Source: Lenzites betulinus
Lineage: Eukaryota > Basidiomycota > Agaricomycetes > Polyporales > Polyporaceae
Length of the DNA stretch: 64,000 bases
Reading direction: 5' to 3'
NCBI GenBank assembly: GCA_022264855.1
Contig: JABYQU010000078.1
Coordinates: 1 to 64,000 of the forward strand
The translations under genes and the position numbers were made by a program. The notes under the pieces are model-generated. The model was not told where the DNA came from and searched no databases. It saw only the letters and a list, made by a program, of their open reading frames with translations. The stretch's first letter is position 1. Each line of letters begins with the position of its first letter. Below, in pieces: positions 42,241 to 51,910 of this stretch.

Positions 42241-43730
42241 ATGGCAACGTTTGGCAAGGCGACGTTCAACGCGGCGAAGTACGCGTCCAGTGAGTGCCGC
42301 TTCGCTCGGAATACACACGCAATGGACGGAGCTAACGGCATGCGAACCCGCGATCCGTGTCTGGATAGGCCGTCCGACATACCCAAAGCAGCTGTTCGAC
42401 TTCGTCTTCAAGTTCCACGAGCGCACGCAGGGCGCGCGGTGGGACACGGCCGTGGACGTGGGCTGCGGCACAGGTGCGTCTTCATCTTCTTTTGTGGCGC
42501 AGAGGAGACAAAGATGAGGGGTTTATGTATGAGAAGTCATGCACTGCGAGTCCTCTCTGCCATCTGCGGAGTCTATCTGCAGTCTGCAGCCTGTACATGG
42601 ACAAGTGCCATGATGTAACATGCACCCGTGTCTCCCCAGCGCTGCCAAACGGATCTTGCCACAGTGGCCAATTCGCTAACGCTAACGTCGCTGCGCAGGC
42701 CAAGCCACCGTCGAGCTCACGCCCTTCCGCCACATCGTCGGCGTCGACCCGAGCGCGCGCATGATCGAGCAGGCGCGCGAGAGCGTCAAGACGCGCCTCG
42801 CGGGGCTCGACCTGTCCAAACAGATCGAGTTCGTGCAGTCGCCCGCGGAGGACCTCGCGTCCTTGCAGGACGGGAGCGTCGACCTCATCATCGCCGGTAT
42901 GTTCTTACTTAACTAGCCCGTGCCGTGCAAGGGGATTTTGTGCTTACGAACGTCACGCGTACCCAGCACAGGCGTGCCATTGGTTCAAGTGGGACAAGTT
43001 CTGGCCGGAGGTAGCGCGCGTGCTCCGCAAGAACGGCACATTCGCCGCGTGGGTGCGTAGTACCTCCTACGCGTGCATGCGGCGCAACCCCGCGTTGCCC
43101 CCGCGCGGGGTTGCGCCGCACACGCCGAGGACACCGGAGCAGCAGCAGCAGCAGCAGCGAGACTGACTAGACCTGCGCAGGGATACTCGGAATTCCGCCT
43201 CTCGCGCTTCCCGTCTGCCACCCGGATCATCAACGACTACGCGCAGGGGGCGGACGCTGCTAACTCGCTTGGGACGTACTGGGAGCGCCCGGGGCGGACC
43301 ATCCTCGACGAGCACCTGGTCGCGGTCCCGGACCCGCGCGAGGGCGTCCCGGGGAAGTTCAGCGAGTTTGAGCGTGTCTACTTCACAGGTGCGCATCTCG
43401 CTATACAACGCACCGCGGAACATATGGTGACCGATCGCTGCATCAGCGCCGCACTACCCCGACCTGCCAGACGCGCGCCCGGTGATCCTGCGCAAGCGGA
43501 TGACCTGGGAGGAGCTCCTGGGCTACTTCCGCACCTGGAGCCCGCTGCACACGTTCCACGAGAAGTTCCCCGAGGACCTGCAGCGGCCGGACGGCGACAT
43601 CGCGGTGCGCTTCTGGCGCAGCCTCAAGGCGGAGGTCGCGCGCGCGGAGGGCCGCGCGGAGGTGCCGCAGGACGCGGACCCTATCGACATCGAGTGGCCG
43701 CTCGCGATGATTCTCGCGAAGAAGGCGTAA
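42241..43730 (+). CDS. SAM-dependent methyltransferase (trans-aconitate methyltransferase-like), copy 1
   Basis: Class I methyltransferase resembling yeast Tmt1/Crg1. Six exons encode 309 residues: 42241-42289, 42369-42473, 42699-42896, 42967-43052, 43181-43388, 43447-43730. The N-terminus KYASSRPTYPKQLFDFV is the family signature. The SAM-binding motif is DVGCGTGQATVEL (from about residue 46), with acidic Asp68 in HIVGVDPSARM. The post-motif HWFKWDKFWPEVARVL and a C-terminal lid domain (RMTWEELLGYFRTWSPLHTF) complete the fold. Family members methylate trans-aconitate or other small carboxylic acids; the substrate here is unknown. Intron 4 (43053-43180) contains a long hairpin and an AGC repeat. 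Copy 2 differs by Ser91Phe. The stop is TAA. Confidence 0.93.
43078..43161 (+). repeat. 17-bp perfect inverted repeat plus (AGC)7 inside intron
   Basis: The left arm TGCGGCGCAACCCCGCG (43078-43094) and right arm (43104-43120) are exact reverse complements around a 9-nt loop. A run of seven AGC triplets follows at about 43139-43160. Both lie within methyltransferase intron 4, and the same structure is in copy 2 at 54524-54566. Confidence 0.9.
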
Positions 43731-44226
43731 GAGGGCTGGGTGGGCCTGCGTGTATTGCTTCTGTGGCATGTGGGTACTTGTGCGCACGTCCTGCGCTTGT
43801 TCTACAAAGCTGCTTGGACTATCATATATCATCAATATTCAGTCATGTGGCCTAGCTACGTACCCATCGCAGAGAGCCTCGTACGATTCGTCGTACTTTA
43901 CGCGGCTCGATGGTGTTACGGTTCACTGCGTTGATCGTGCACACACAGGGCGCCTGGACCGTGCGGTCACGGCGGATGTGAAGAGGAAGCCTGAGGAAGC
44001 CTTCCTGAGCACAAACTCTTCCCAGCGTCCCTTGATCGCCGAACACACGGAGAGTTTCTTCGCCGGCAACACAATTCAACACCTCTTTACCGGAATATCA
44101 TGGCCCCGCACTTATAAAATGACATCGTCCGCCGCGCCCAGACAATCGATGAGCGCGGGACGATGTTTCTGCAACCCGTTGGGGGATTGTGGCGGTGCTG
44201 CCCACTAACTAGCACTGGAGACGGCT
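43731..44226. other. 3' flank of methyltransferase copy 1
   Basis: Possible 3'-end words (ATCATATATCATCAATATTC near 43822). A TATAAA at 44113-44118 is followed within 10 bp by an ATG opening a 29-codon frame (44120-44209) with no recognisable product. Treat it as possible promoter debris rather than a gene. Confidence 0.45.
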
Positions 44227-44288
44227 GTCAGCGTCGAGTTGTCGTAGACGCGACATGGTGGATTGGGTTCAGGTGGCTGTTATGTCAG
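44227..44288 (+). repeat. 62-bp dispersed repeat R2, first instance
   Basis: GTCAGCGTCGAGTTGTCG, then AGACGCGACATGGTGGATTG and CAGGTGGCTGTT.TGTCAG. It recurs at 44995-45056 with four or five substitutions, and in copy 2 at 55669-55730 and 56437-56498. Confidence 0.8.
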
Positions 44289-44892
44289 GCTCACAGCTGC
44301 TGACTGCACGCGAGAATCACAGGCCGCGCGCGACTGCGAGATGGCGCAAGAATGTTTAGCGTGGGTGTGGGCGCACAGCTGACTTGCGCAGGATCGCCGT
44401 GCCTCAAAGCGGGATTGAGCCTTCCCCCAACGGGTTGTGGCGTCGCATGCGGTCGTGCGACGGCTCTACGACTTTTTCCAGGCGCCTGGGGGTGCGAGGG
44501 CCGGTCGCACGGAGGGGGGGACGTCGAGGGCGACGACGCTGACGGCGGAGGGAGCGACGCGTACGGCGGTGGGCAGACAGGGGTGTACATGGCGTGCACT
44601 CTGACGCGGGGCGGTCACGGGAGGGCGATGGAGAGGACGGGTGACGCAGGAGCGCGATCGACGCGCGTGCCGCGGGGAGAGAGGACGTCCGGAAGCGGGC
44701 AAGAGCATGCCCAGAGAGGGAGGATTGCGGGGTCCGTCATGTGTCCTTTCGCTTTCTCGAACCCAATTTTTGCCATGCCCGCCGATCCGCCTTATAATCC
44801 GCGCGACACCCCCACGACGCCCCGCACGCGTCCTTTGCTCCGTCCGTCTCCACTCCCGCCGCCCGCGCTATCCCCCTGATGAACGCGCTGCA
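44289..44892. other. Repeat-flanked segment with TATA-like element
   Basis: GC-rich, with a short GAGGGCGACG-type satellite-like patch at about 44510-44600 that is unusually divergent from copy 2. A CTTATAAT motif at 44791 lies about 100 bp before the ATG of the interrupted membrane-protein fragment. Confidence 0.45.
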
Positions 44893-45060
44893 ATGTTCGC
44901 CGCTACCGCCCCCTACAAGTCCGCGCGTCTCGCATCCCTCTTCCTCACCTTCGCCTTTGGCGTCGTCGGCTTCGCCATGGGCATCAGCGCCCTCGTCAGC
45001 GTCGAGTTGTCGCAGACGCGACATGGTGGATTGAGTTCAGGTGGCTGTTTTGTCAGCTGA
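44893..45060 (+). pseudogene. 5' fragment of membrane-protein gene cut off by repeats R2/R1
   Basis: ATG 44893 opens MFAATAPYKSARLASLFLTF followed by AFGVVGFAMGISALVS: a short basic head and one strongly hydrophobic helix, a typical first exon of a small membrane protein. Directly after codon 34 the frame runs into repeat R2 (44995) and then R1 (45057), with a stop at 45058-45060. A TATA-like element sits upstream. The rest of the gene is not in the window. The parent family is unknown. Confidence 0.55.
44995..45056 (+). repeat. 62-bp dispersed repeat R2, second instance
   Basis: Second occurrence of R2 in copy 1, here joined without spacer to R1. Confidence 0.8.
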
Positions 45061-45161
45061 TTGGATAGGCGCTGACCCCTGCCAATCAGGGCGCGATAAC
45101 TGGAGGGCGCGTGCGGGGTGGGTGATCGCAACGTTCTCGGACGACGGCTCTCGCGGACTCG
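45057..45161 (+). repeat. Dispersed repeat R1, copy within segmental duplication
   Basis: Matches 41837-41940, including the CTGATTGG/CCAATCAG stem and the GTTCTCGGACG block. Confidence 0.8.
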
Positions 45162-45378
45162 CTTCGCCCTCTGCCCGCCAGCCCATTCTCGGTTCCTTTC
45201 TGCGCGCAAGGCCCAGTCTCACCGCTCTCCACCGCACGCTGACAGAGACTCTCCTCCGCCCGCCATCGCCCCCGCCGACCACTCCTCAGGACACCGTCGT
45301 CGCCCAGCAGCCCAGCCCGCGACCGCCAACCTCCAGCAGTCCGTCTCCCAGTCCAACTCGACCCCAGGTTTTTCCCAG

Positions 45379-45906
45379 ATGCTCCGCAGACGCCGCTCCG
45401 CCGGCACCGTCACAGCTGCATCTTCCCATGCCCCCGCCGTCGCCGTCGCCCGCACCGCAACCGGTCCTGCTGCATCCAGCCGCCTAGGCTCTCGTGCGCG
45501 TCGTGCCCCACCGGCCCCAGCCGTATCGCGTGCCGCGTCCGCAGCCGTCGTAGAGGACCTCGACGCCGAGATGGAGGATATGGTCATCCTGCCCCCGCTG
45601 CCGGAGAACCACGGCGCGTTTGCGATCCAGGAATACCAAGACGGCGATCGGATGGATGTGAGGGACACCTCGGACTCTCCTGTGCCTATCCCCGGCCCCG
45701 CGCGGTCGAATGGAAGAGGGACCCCTGGTGGGTATTCTGATGGCGAGTACGAGATTGAGGGGGTCGGAGGTGACGGCAGCGGGCATGCGGCAAGCGCAAG
45801 CGGTGACAAGCCTGCGTGCACACCCTCCCCCGAGCGCGACGTCGGTGCGGACATGGAGGATCGCGCCATGGCGCGCCGCCGCGCCGCCGCGTGCGTCTCC
45901 CATTGA
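45379..45906 (+). CDS. Hypothetical acidic low-complexity protein, copy 1
   Basis: ATG 45379 begins MLRRRRSAGTV in a frame of 175 codons to TGA 45904-45906. An Ala/Arg-rich start is followed by an acidic region (VVEDLDAEMEDMVILPPLPE; YQDGDRMDVRDTSDSP) and a Gly/Glu-rich tail. The same frame is open further upstream without ATG. No domain, signal peptide or membrane helix. In copy 2 the frame is cut by a TAG after SDGEY. Coding status is uncertain; this may be a fragment of a larger disordered protein. Confidence 0.4.
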   Translation: MLRRRRSAGTVTAASSHAPAVAVARTATGPAASSRLGSRARRAPPAPAVSRAASAAVVEDLDAEMEDMVILPPLPENHGAFAIQEYQDGDRMDVRDTSDSPVPIPGPARSNGRGTPGGYSDGEYEIEGVGGDGSGHAASASGDKPACTPSPERDVGADMEDRAMARRRAAACVSH

Positions 45907-47012
45907 CCACGCCGCGCGGATGAGGACGGCCGGCGACGCGAGCGTGCGCGCCCCGCGCCGTCGATCGCGCACCTTGGACACCCTCTAGACATGTGCACAT
46001 GGCCTCGACGTCGTACCTGGTGAGTTTCCAGGCCGCGCGCGTGTGAATTACGCTCACAATGCTCTGATTTTAGGGCATTATTTGTGAAATATTCGATTTC
46101 CGCGCGTAATACCGGCCGTGCGCCCTCCCAACTTCAACGGCAACCCTACACGACCTCGGCGAGCCACCCCACACGTAGCGCGCCATGCGTGCCGCCGCGG
46201 AACCCTGCGCCCGCGCCCTGGCCGTGACTGGACAAGACCCCGTCCCCCGCGCTCGGCATCCCCTCCGACCGCGCTGCCGCTTTGACGACAGCTCCCATGC
46301 ACTCCGCCGCACGCACTCACCAAGTTTAGCGGTGATCCGCGAAGATTCGATTTGCACCATTTTCGGCCGATTTCATTGGTAAAAACAGGGAAGCGCGCAC
46401 CGCCGGCCGCCTTCTTCCCCCCTCGCGCTAAGACTTCATACACACTCTCGCCTGAACGGACGCTGACTGCTCTGTGATTTTCAGCCGATTCGGAGGACCT
46501 CGCAAAATCGGTCATTTCATGCATTTTCGAAGACTTGCGCAGAAATTCGCGCATCCTTCCCGGTGCACCCATCCCCGCGCAACGCCACTTGGTGAGCGTT
46601 CTCGCCCACACACCCCGCACCTGTGTACTCACGCCCGACGCGATCCGGGCAGAAATAGTTTGCACCCCCCTCGGCGCCGCCACCTGCGCCCGCGCAAAGA
46701 CACGGCCGCCGCGGCTCGGCCCCGCCTTCCGCACACTCAAAACTTCGAACATACACTCCTGTGTGAGGGCGCTCGCGGCGCTGAGACGCGAGACGCGCTC
46801 CGGGCAAATCCTGCCCTCGACAAAATGGCCGTCGGCGCCCACAAGATCGTGCGTGGAACAACGACGGCGCGGCCGTCCGCGCTGCCACTCGACACACGCC
46901 CAGCCCTGCACGATGTGCGCCGGCCCAGCAAGTTTCGCGGCAATCCGCGAGGGTCGAAATCGGGGCGTCGAGACCGCCGGGCATGGGCGCACCCACAGAA
47001 ACATCCAAAATC
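45907..47012. other. Repeat-derived DNA, no gene resolved
   Basis: A short plus-strand intron signature is visible: ATG at 45999 (MASTSYL) followed by GTGAGT at 46020 and TGATTTTAG ending at 46073, after which the frame closes within 11 codons. Two related words, AAGTTTAGCGGTGATCCGCGA (near 46323) and AAGTTTCGCGGCAATCCGCGA (near 46930), show internal duplication. A 542-codon minus frame crosses this region but behaves as non-coding (see rejected items). Confidence 0.4.
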
Positions 47013-47900
47013 TCAACTCGTCCGACGGCCGCGGGACGGTGCCCGCGCCTTCCGGTAGACGCACGACACCGTTCCCCGTCGGTCGCAGTGCGCGCCGACG
47101 GCGGACGCGTGCGCGGGAGGGCAATTGGTCGTCAAGGGCACCCCGACCCCGCACAGCAAAGAGGCCAGCGCAACAGCCGCGGCACGAGTGGAACTCGTCC
47201 CGGACGCCGCCCCGATGCCCCCGCAAGTCCTCAGGCTTCGAAACAAAGCCTCCCCGCTCGCTGACGTCGCTCGCAGCACGATGCCCCGCCATGCAGCCTC
47301 GCCCCCGGTATGTACTGTAAGTATTACATCGCCGCCCTTCCCCGACCAACGACACTCCCACGTCAGTCCGCCGCCTGTTTGTATCCCACCCGCCCGCAAT
47401 GGCGGCCCGCGCCTGCGAAGATGGACGGGAACACGAGGACGTTAGCAAGCTCGTCGTCGCGCAGAATGTGGCACTCACTGCTGGGCGCACAATGAACTCG
47501 AGCGCGGACAAGGCGGCCTCGATCCCATCCGCTTCGCGCGACACCCTGCATGCTGCCGTCGCGCCGTCGACTCGCAGCTGCCCTGCGACGTAGGAGTCAG
47601 CATAGTCCGCACGAGCACAAGAACACTCACCGGGGGCGTGCCCGACGCGCGACGGGGCGGACGCGGGGCGGGCAGCGTGCATCAGGTGAGCACGAAAGCG
47701 AAGCACTCACTTTGCTTGCTTCAACAGGACACGCCCGACGCCGCCACAGCCCGCGCACGACGTCCGTCGTCTGGAAGGAGGTAAGCACAAGTTAGCAAGC
47801 AGACGGAGAGACTCACCCGCGAGCCTGCGTCGTCGACGGCAGAGGGAGCGAGCAGAATACCGGGAGGACGAGGGCGTTCCGCGGCGCGGCGCTCCCGCTC
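47013..47900 (-). CDS. Candidate spliced minus-strand gene, copy 1 (partial, unknown)
   Basis: Three canonical short introns are visible on the minus strand: 47816-47771, 47630-47583 and 47478-47413. Each starts GTGAGT, has a CTAAC or CTGAC branch sequence 15-30 nt before the acceptor and ends CAG. The exons between them join in one open frame, through VVRGLWRRRACPVEASK and GGLTWECRWSGKGGDVILTV, to a stop at 47013. The N-terminal exon runs upstream past 47890 without an ATG, so the start is missing or lies behind another intron. Copy differences are mainly synonymous in this frame (about 3 of 4). No family is recognised. Confidence 0.4.
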
Positions 47901-48489
47901 GTGCCCTACTTATGTCGCTTGCGATTTAGGGCCGTCTCGCACAAGCGCGATCCGACAGCGCGCCCACACCCTGTCCCGCACACACGCACGGACCCCCGCC
48001 CGCTCGTCCCCGTCTGGAACCTGTCCCCGCCCGTTCCTGGGCCCCACCCCGCATCCGACTTCGCCACCCGGGACGCCCGCGCTCCCCCAACGGGGACGCG
48101 CCACGGGGCTTGGCGCAGGCGTGCAAATACCGCCCCACAACCATACGCGACGCGAAGGCGTTTCAGCGGGCGGGCTAGCAGGCGGGCGCCCCGTCGCTCG
48201 TAAGGACGGTGTGTTCTGCGTCGGCGGCCGTCGGTGCAGCATCGCCAGGCCGTGCCTGCGCCGTCGATAACTCGCAGCTGCATTCGATATTGGCGGACAA
48301 GCACCCACATGTAGAATAGACAGCGAAAATATATTTCTTGGCCTTGCATTGCTCGAAGTACGATGACCGCGGGTGTGCAGAAGTTTAACAAAGTGATATT
48401 GAGCGAGGCTTGCGTGTATCTAGCTGTGTGCATCCACATATCTCGTGAGCATAGTTGGTTTAAGGTGAGGATGCTACGCCATACGAGTA
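47901..48489. other. GC-rich segment upstream of the tandem array
   Basis: No supported gene. Long minus-strand frames start at non-ATG codons. The base composition switches sharply from GC-rich to AT-richer near 48270. Confidence 0.4.
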
Positions 48490-49740
48490 TCCGGAATCTA
48501 TCGACCACTTGCCATAAACCCATTCCGACGTTAGCCATCCTCGGACAGCCTCGCGAATATACATATCACCTCCCACATCTGCGCTGAAACATATTCTGCG
48601 GCTTCTTCAGCGTGCGCCGCGGGCGCGCGGTTTAACCAGGTAACTTTGAGCAAGGTTTGCGCCTACCGAGCTGCGTGCGCCCATATATCTCGCGTGCATA
48701 GACAGTTTAAGGTGAGAATGCACGCAGCCGGGCACTTATCGACCAGTTGCCATTCCAATGCTGGCCATCCTCGGAATGCCCTGCCGAAATACATACCACT
48801 TCCTGTACTTGCGCGCGGATGCAAGTAATAATTCTAGCAGCTCTGCATATCGACTCCGAAGCTTGCTCCGCGCCGCCCCAAGTTGGCTCTGGGATCGCGC
48901 ACGCATGCGTTCTTGCACTCACAATATTTCTGCAGGCCGCGCGATTATATTCTAAGCTAACGCGATACCTTCCCCTCTCGCTCGCCATGCTCGTTCACTC
49001 GCGCGCGAGCTTCCGCTGCATGCAGTCGCTGTAGCACGCCGACCAGTCGCGATAACCAAGTTCCGACGCTGGGTGCACTCGGACTGCCCCGCGAATAAAC
49101 GTAGTCGGTGCGCGCGTACAAGTAGCAATTTTAGCAGCTCTGCGTATACTCCGCGCCGCCCGACATTTCGTTCCGGGATCGCACAGACACGCTTTATTCC
49201 ACCCACAATATTTCGACATGCCGTGCGAGTATGTTCTGGGCTAACGCGGCACCTTCCCCTCTCGCTTGCCATGCTCGTTCAGCTGCACGCGAGGTTCCGT
49301 TGTGTGCACTCGGTGTAGCACGTCAACCAGTCGCGATAAACACGTTCCGATGCTGGGCGTACTTGGACTGGCTGCCGCGCGAGTAAACGTACAACCTCCC
49401 ATACCTGCGCGCGAGTGCAAGCAGTAATTCTAGCATCTTTGCGTATGCTCCGCGCCGCCCGATATTCCGTTCCGGGATCAGCCATGTGTGCTTCTCACGT
49501 TCGCATTATTTCGACGAGCTACGAGATTATTTTATGTTATCCACGATATCCACACAGAGCGAGTTATTCGAAGCGCGGTACCCACGCCAAGTGGGAAGGG
49601 TGGACGCCTTTGGGACAGTACTGCGTCCGATATCGATGGGCTGCCCCGGTACTAGTACCTTTCCCGCTCGCTCACCGTGTTCGTTCACTCGCGCGCGAGC
49701 CGCCGCGGCGCAGGGGGATGCAGTCGTTGTAGCACGCCGA
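48490..49740 (+). repeat. Degenerate tandem array, four units of about 240-300 bp, copy 1
   Basis: Unit anchors of the form CGACCA(G/C)T(C/T)GC are at about 48503, 48741, 49041 and 49325. Later units share blocks such as TCGCGATAA...GTTCCGA.GCTGGG, AATTCTAGCA.CT.TGCGTAT, CTCCGCGCCGCCCGA, TTCCGTTCCGGGATC and CCTTCCCCTCTCGCT.GCCATGCTCGTTCA. Spacings are about 238, 300 and 284 bp. Units are roughly 60-75% alike, so the array predates the segmental duplication. No coding potential is consistent across units. Confidence 0.75.
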
Positions 49741-50499
49741 TGTACCCTACATACTCACCTGTACCTACTAGGATACACGCTCTATTTTGCGTGTTCCGAG
49801 GGGAAACGCGAATATCATATCGGCGGGCAGCGGCGAGGTTCGCCCGCCGCATATTGCGAAGGTTGCTTCTAAGTTTCAAGTACTCCGAGATCGCTCAATT
49901 TTAGATGAACCATGCTAGCTGCACCTTATTCACACTTGCACTCAGTAGACTACTAGTACTCACTCTGTGGTCTTGAAGCACACTCAAACAATATATTTGA
50001 CAGCCTTTGCGCATGGGCGCAATGGGATGAGTGGGGGACGCTATGGGGGATCGCCCATGGGCCCGGTGGATCTCCAGTGCCGACAGGACGTCGGTACTGA
50101 ATGTCCACAGTACCCGAGGGTGATCCCCGTCGAGGGGCGCACCAGGCGGGGGCGCGTCGCTGTGGGAAACGGGGACTTACCGGGTGGGCGGGGGTGCACC
50201 CCGTCGTGCGGCGGAGGCGTCGAGAAGGGCGCGGCCTGCCGGGGCTGTGGCCAATGGCGGAGGGAGGGTTGGCATGGATGTGCTCCCGGACGCAGGATCG
50301 CGTTCGGCAGCACACCCGACGCCGTCGTGCTGACCCTGGAATGGAGTGGCGATGGCCACTCACATTAGTCTCCGCAGGCAAACACCCTGAAACAATATTC
50401 TGTCAGCTAGCGGGGTGCACCGCGGCCGCGGCCGGATATTGAAACGATCAACTTACTGTCTTCCGCTTGTGCGGCCGCGCGCAGCTCTATTGTCACTTA
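49741..50499. other. Spacer between the two arrays
   Basis: Minus-strand splice-like signals occur: GTAAGTTGATC at 50452 with CTGAC and TTTCAG ending near 50390, and GTGAGTGGCC near 50366. No open frame with a start could be fixed. Short palindromes (TCGGACGTCGGACGTCCGA) at about 50526-50544 mark the right edge. Confidence 0.35.
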
Positions 50500-50699
50500 C
50501 CTGCACGTCCCGCCTATCAGGATGTCGGACGTCGGACGTCCGAACGGCGCGGTGCCAGCGGAGACACACCCGCCCACACGCCGCAGATGGACTCCTCCTC
50601 CTCCACTCACCTCCTCTCGCCTCCCGGGAGCCATTCCCCCCTCTGGCGTGCAAGAGCAGCCGCCCCCGACTGCTGCGATGGGCCCGCGGGAGGCGCATA

Positions 50700-51910
50700 G
50701 CAAACGGGCTGGAGGGTGGCGAAGGAACACGGTGAGTATCCCGTCGCTTTGGGAGCGATTCGAAGGCACTTACATTCTATCTACAGCACGGCGCAGTATC
50801 CTGGAGCTCCGGGACGATGCCCGGGCTCTTACCATGGGCCCCAGGCAGGCCGACGTCGCGCGGCGCGTGCAAGAGCGGCCGGCGCCGCCTCCTGCGACGT
50901 GCCCGCGGCAGACGTCCGCCCGGGGACGTCTGCACTGTCCGGGAGGTCCCTGGCGAACGGGCGGGAGTGTGGCCGATCCGGGAGGCCCGTAGCGAACGAG
51001 TGGGACGGTTTTTCGCCTGCGAGGGAGCATGGTGAGTGCCCTGTCGCTTCGGGAGTGATTCGAAGACGCTTACGTTCTGCTCACAGCGCCGCGCGTGGCG
51101 TGCGCTGTATTCTTCGGCGCCGGCACGTTCCCGAAGCTTATATCATACCCCGGTGCGAGCCCACTTCGCGCGCGGCGCACTGTGCTTCGCGCGGGCCGGC
51201 GCCGAGGTCTTGTGAGTATCCCGCCACTTGAGAAGTCTTTCCAAAGGACTTACCATTTGTGAGCAGCATTTCGACGCTCGCGCGGGCAGCGCGCGGCGCT
51301 GCTGAGCTCGCGAAGAGTTCCGGGGGCTCTCCTCGCATCAGCCGGGCCCATGCGATGTGCCCGCCGCAGACGTCCGCCCTGGGGACGTCTGCGCTGTCCG
51401 GGAGGTCCCTGGCAAGCGGGCAGGAGTCTGCCTTGTCCGGGAGGCCCTTAGCGAACGAGCTGGATGAGATTTCGCCGGCAAAGGAGCATGGTGAGTACTT
51501 GTGTTGCTCTGGGAGCGATTGGAAGACGCTTACGTTGTCCCCTCAGTACCGCGCCGCGCCGCGCGCGGCGTGCGTTGTATTCTTCGGCGCCGGGACGATT
51601 CCGAGGCCCACAGCATGCCCCGGGGCTCGTCCACTTCGTGTGCGGCGCGCTGTGCTTCGCGCAGGCCGGTGCTGAGGTCTTGTGAGTACTCTGCCACTTG
51701 AAAAGTGTTTCGAAGGTGCTTACCACCTATTAGTAGCATCGCGACGCTCGCGCGCTGCGTTGCTGAGCTCGTGGAGAGCATCGTTGGCTCTTGTTGCGTC
51801 GGCGAGGACCAAGCCCAGCTCCCAGATGCCGCCGCGGAGCTGGCGTCGCGCTGTGAAGTCGTCCTGGTACGTTTATCAGCCTTCGCTCGCTTCGGATCGT
51901 ACTCATACAG
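50700..51910 (+). repeat. Modular exon-intron array, copy 1
   Basis: Five intron-like segments of 55, 55, 55, 56 and 55 nt: 50732-50786, 51032-51086, 51212-51266, 51491-51546 and 51682-51736. Each begins GTGAGT, has CTTAC 12-18 nt before the end and ends in AG. They separate alternating exon-like modules: A1 50787-51031 (245), B1 51087-51211 (125), A2 51267-51490 (224), B2 51547-51681 (135) and C 51737-51866 (130). A modules share ACGTCTGC.CTGTCCGGGAGG; B modules share CTTCGGCGC.GG.ACG and GCTGTGCTTCGCGC. No single frame spans them. Confidence 0.7.

Noticed and set aside
44120..44209. 29-codon frame right after a TATAAA
   Set aside because: Too short, no recognisable product; kept only as a note in the flank description.
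46078..47706. 542-codon uninterrupted minus-strand frame (also 57520-59148)
   Set aside because: It starts at a non-ATG codon, reads through three well-formed introns, has no motif, and about 7 of 12 copy differences change an amino acid. Both strands are open over much of it because of high GC.
48490..49740. CRISPR-like array
   Set aside because: Units are long, degenerate and lack short identical direct repeats with unique spacers; the genome is eukaryotic.
51212..51266. Minus-strand introns in the modular array (GTAAGT and ATACTCACAAG)
   Set aside because: Minus-strand donors are simply the reverse of the CTTAC branch motif, and the acceptor lacks a properly spaced branch site. The plus-strand reading explains all five segments.
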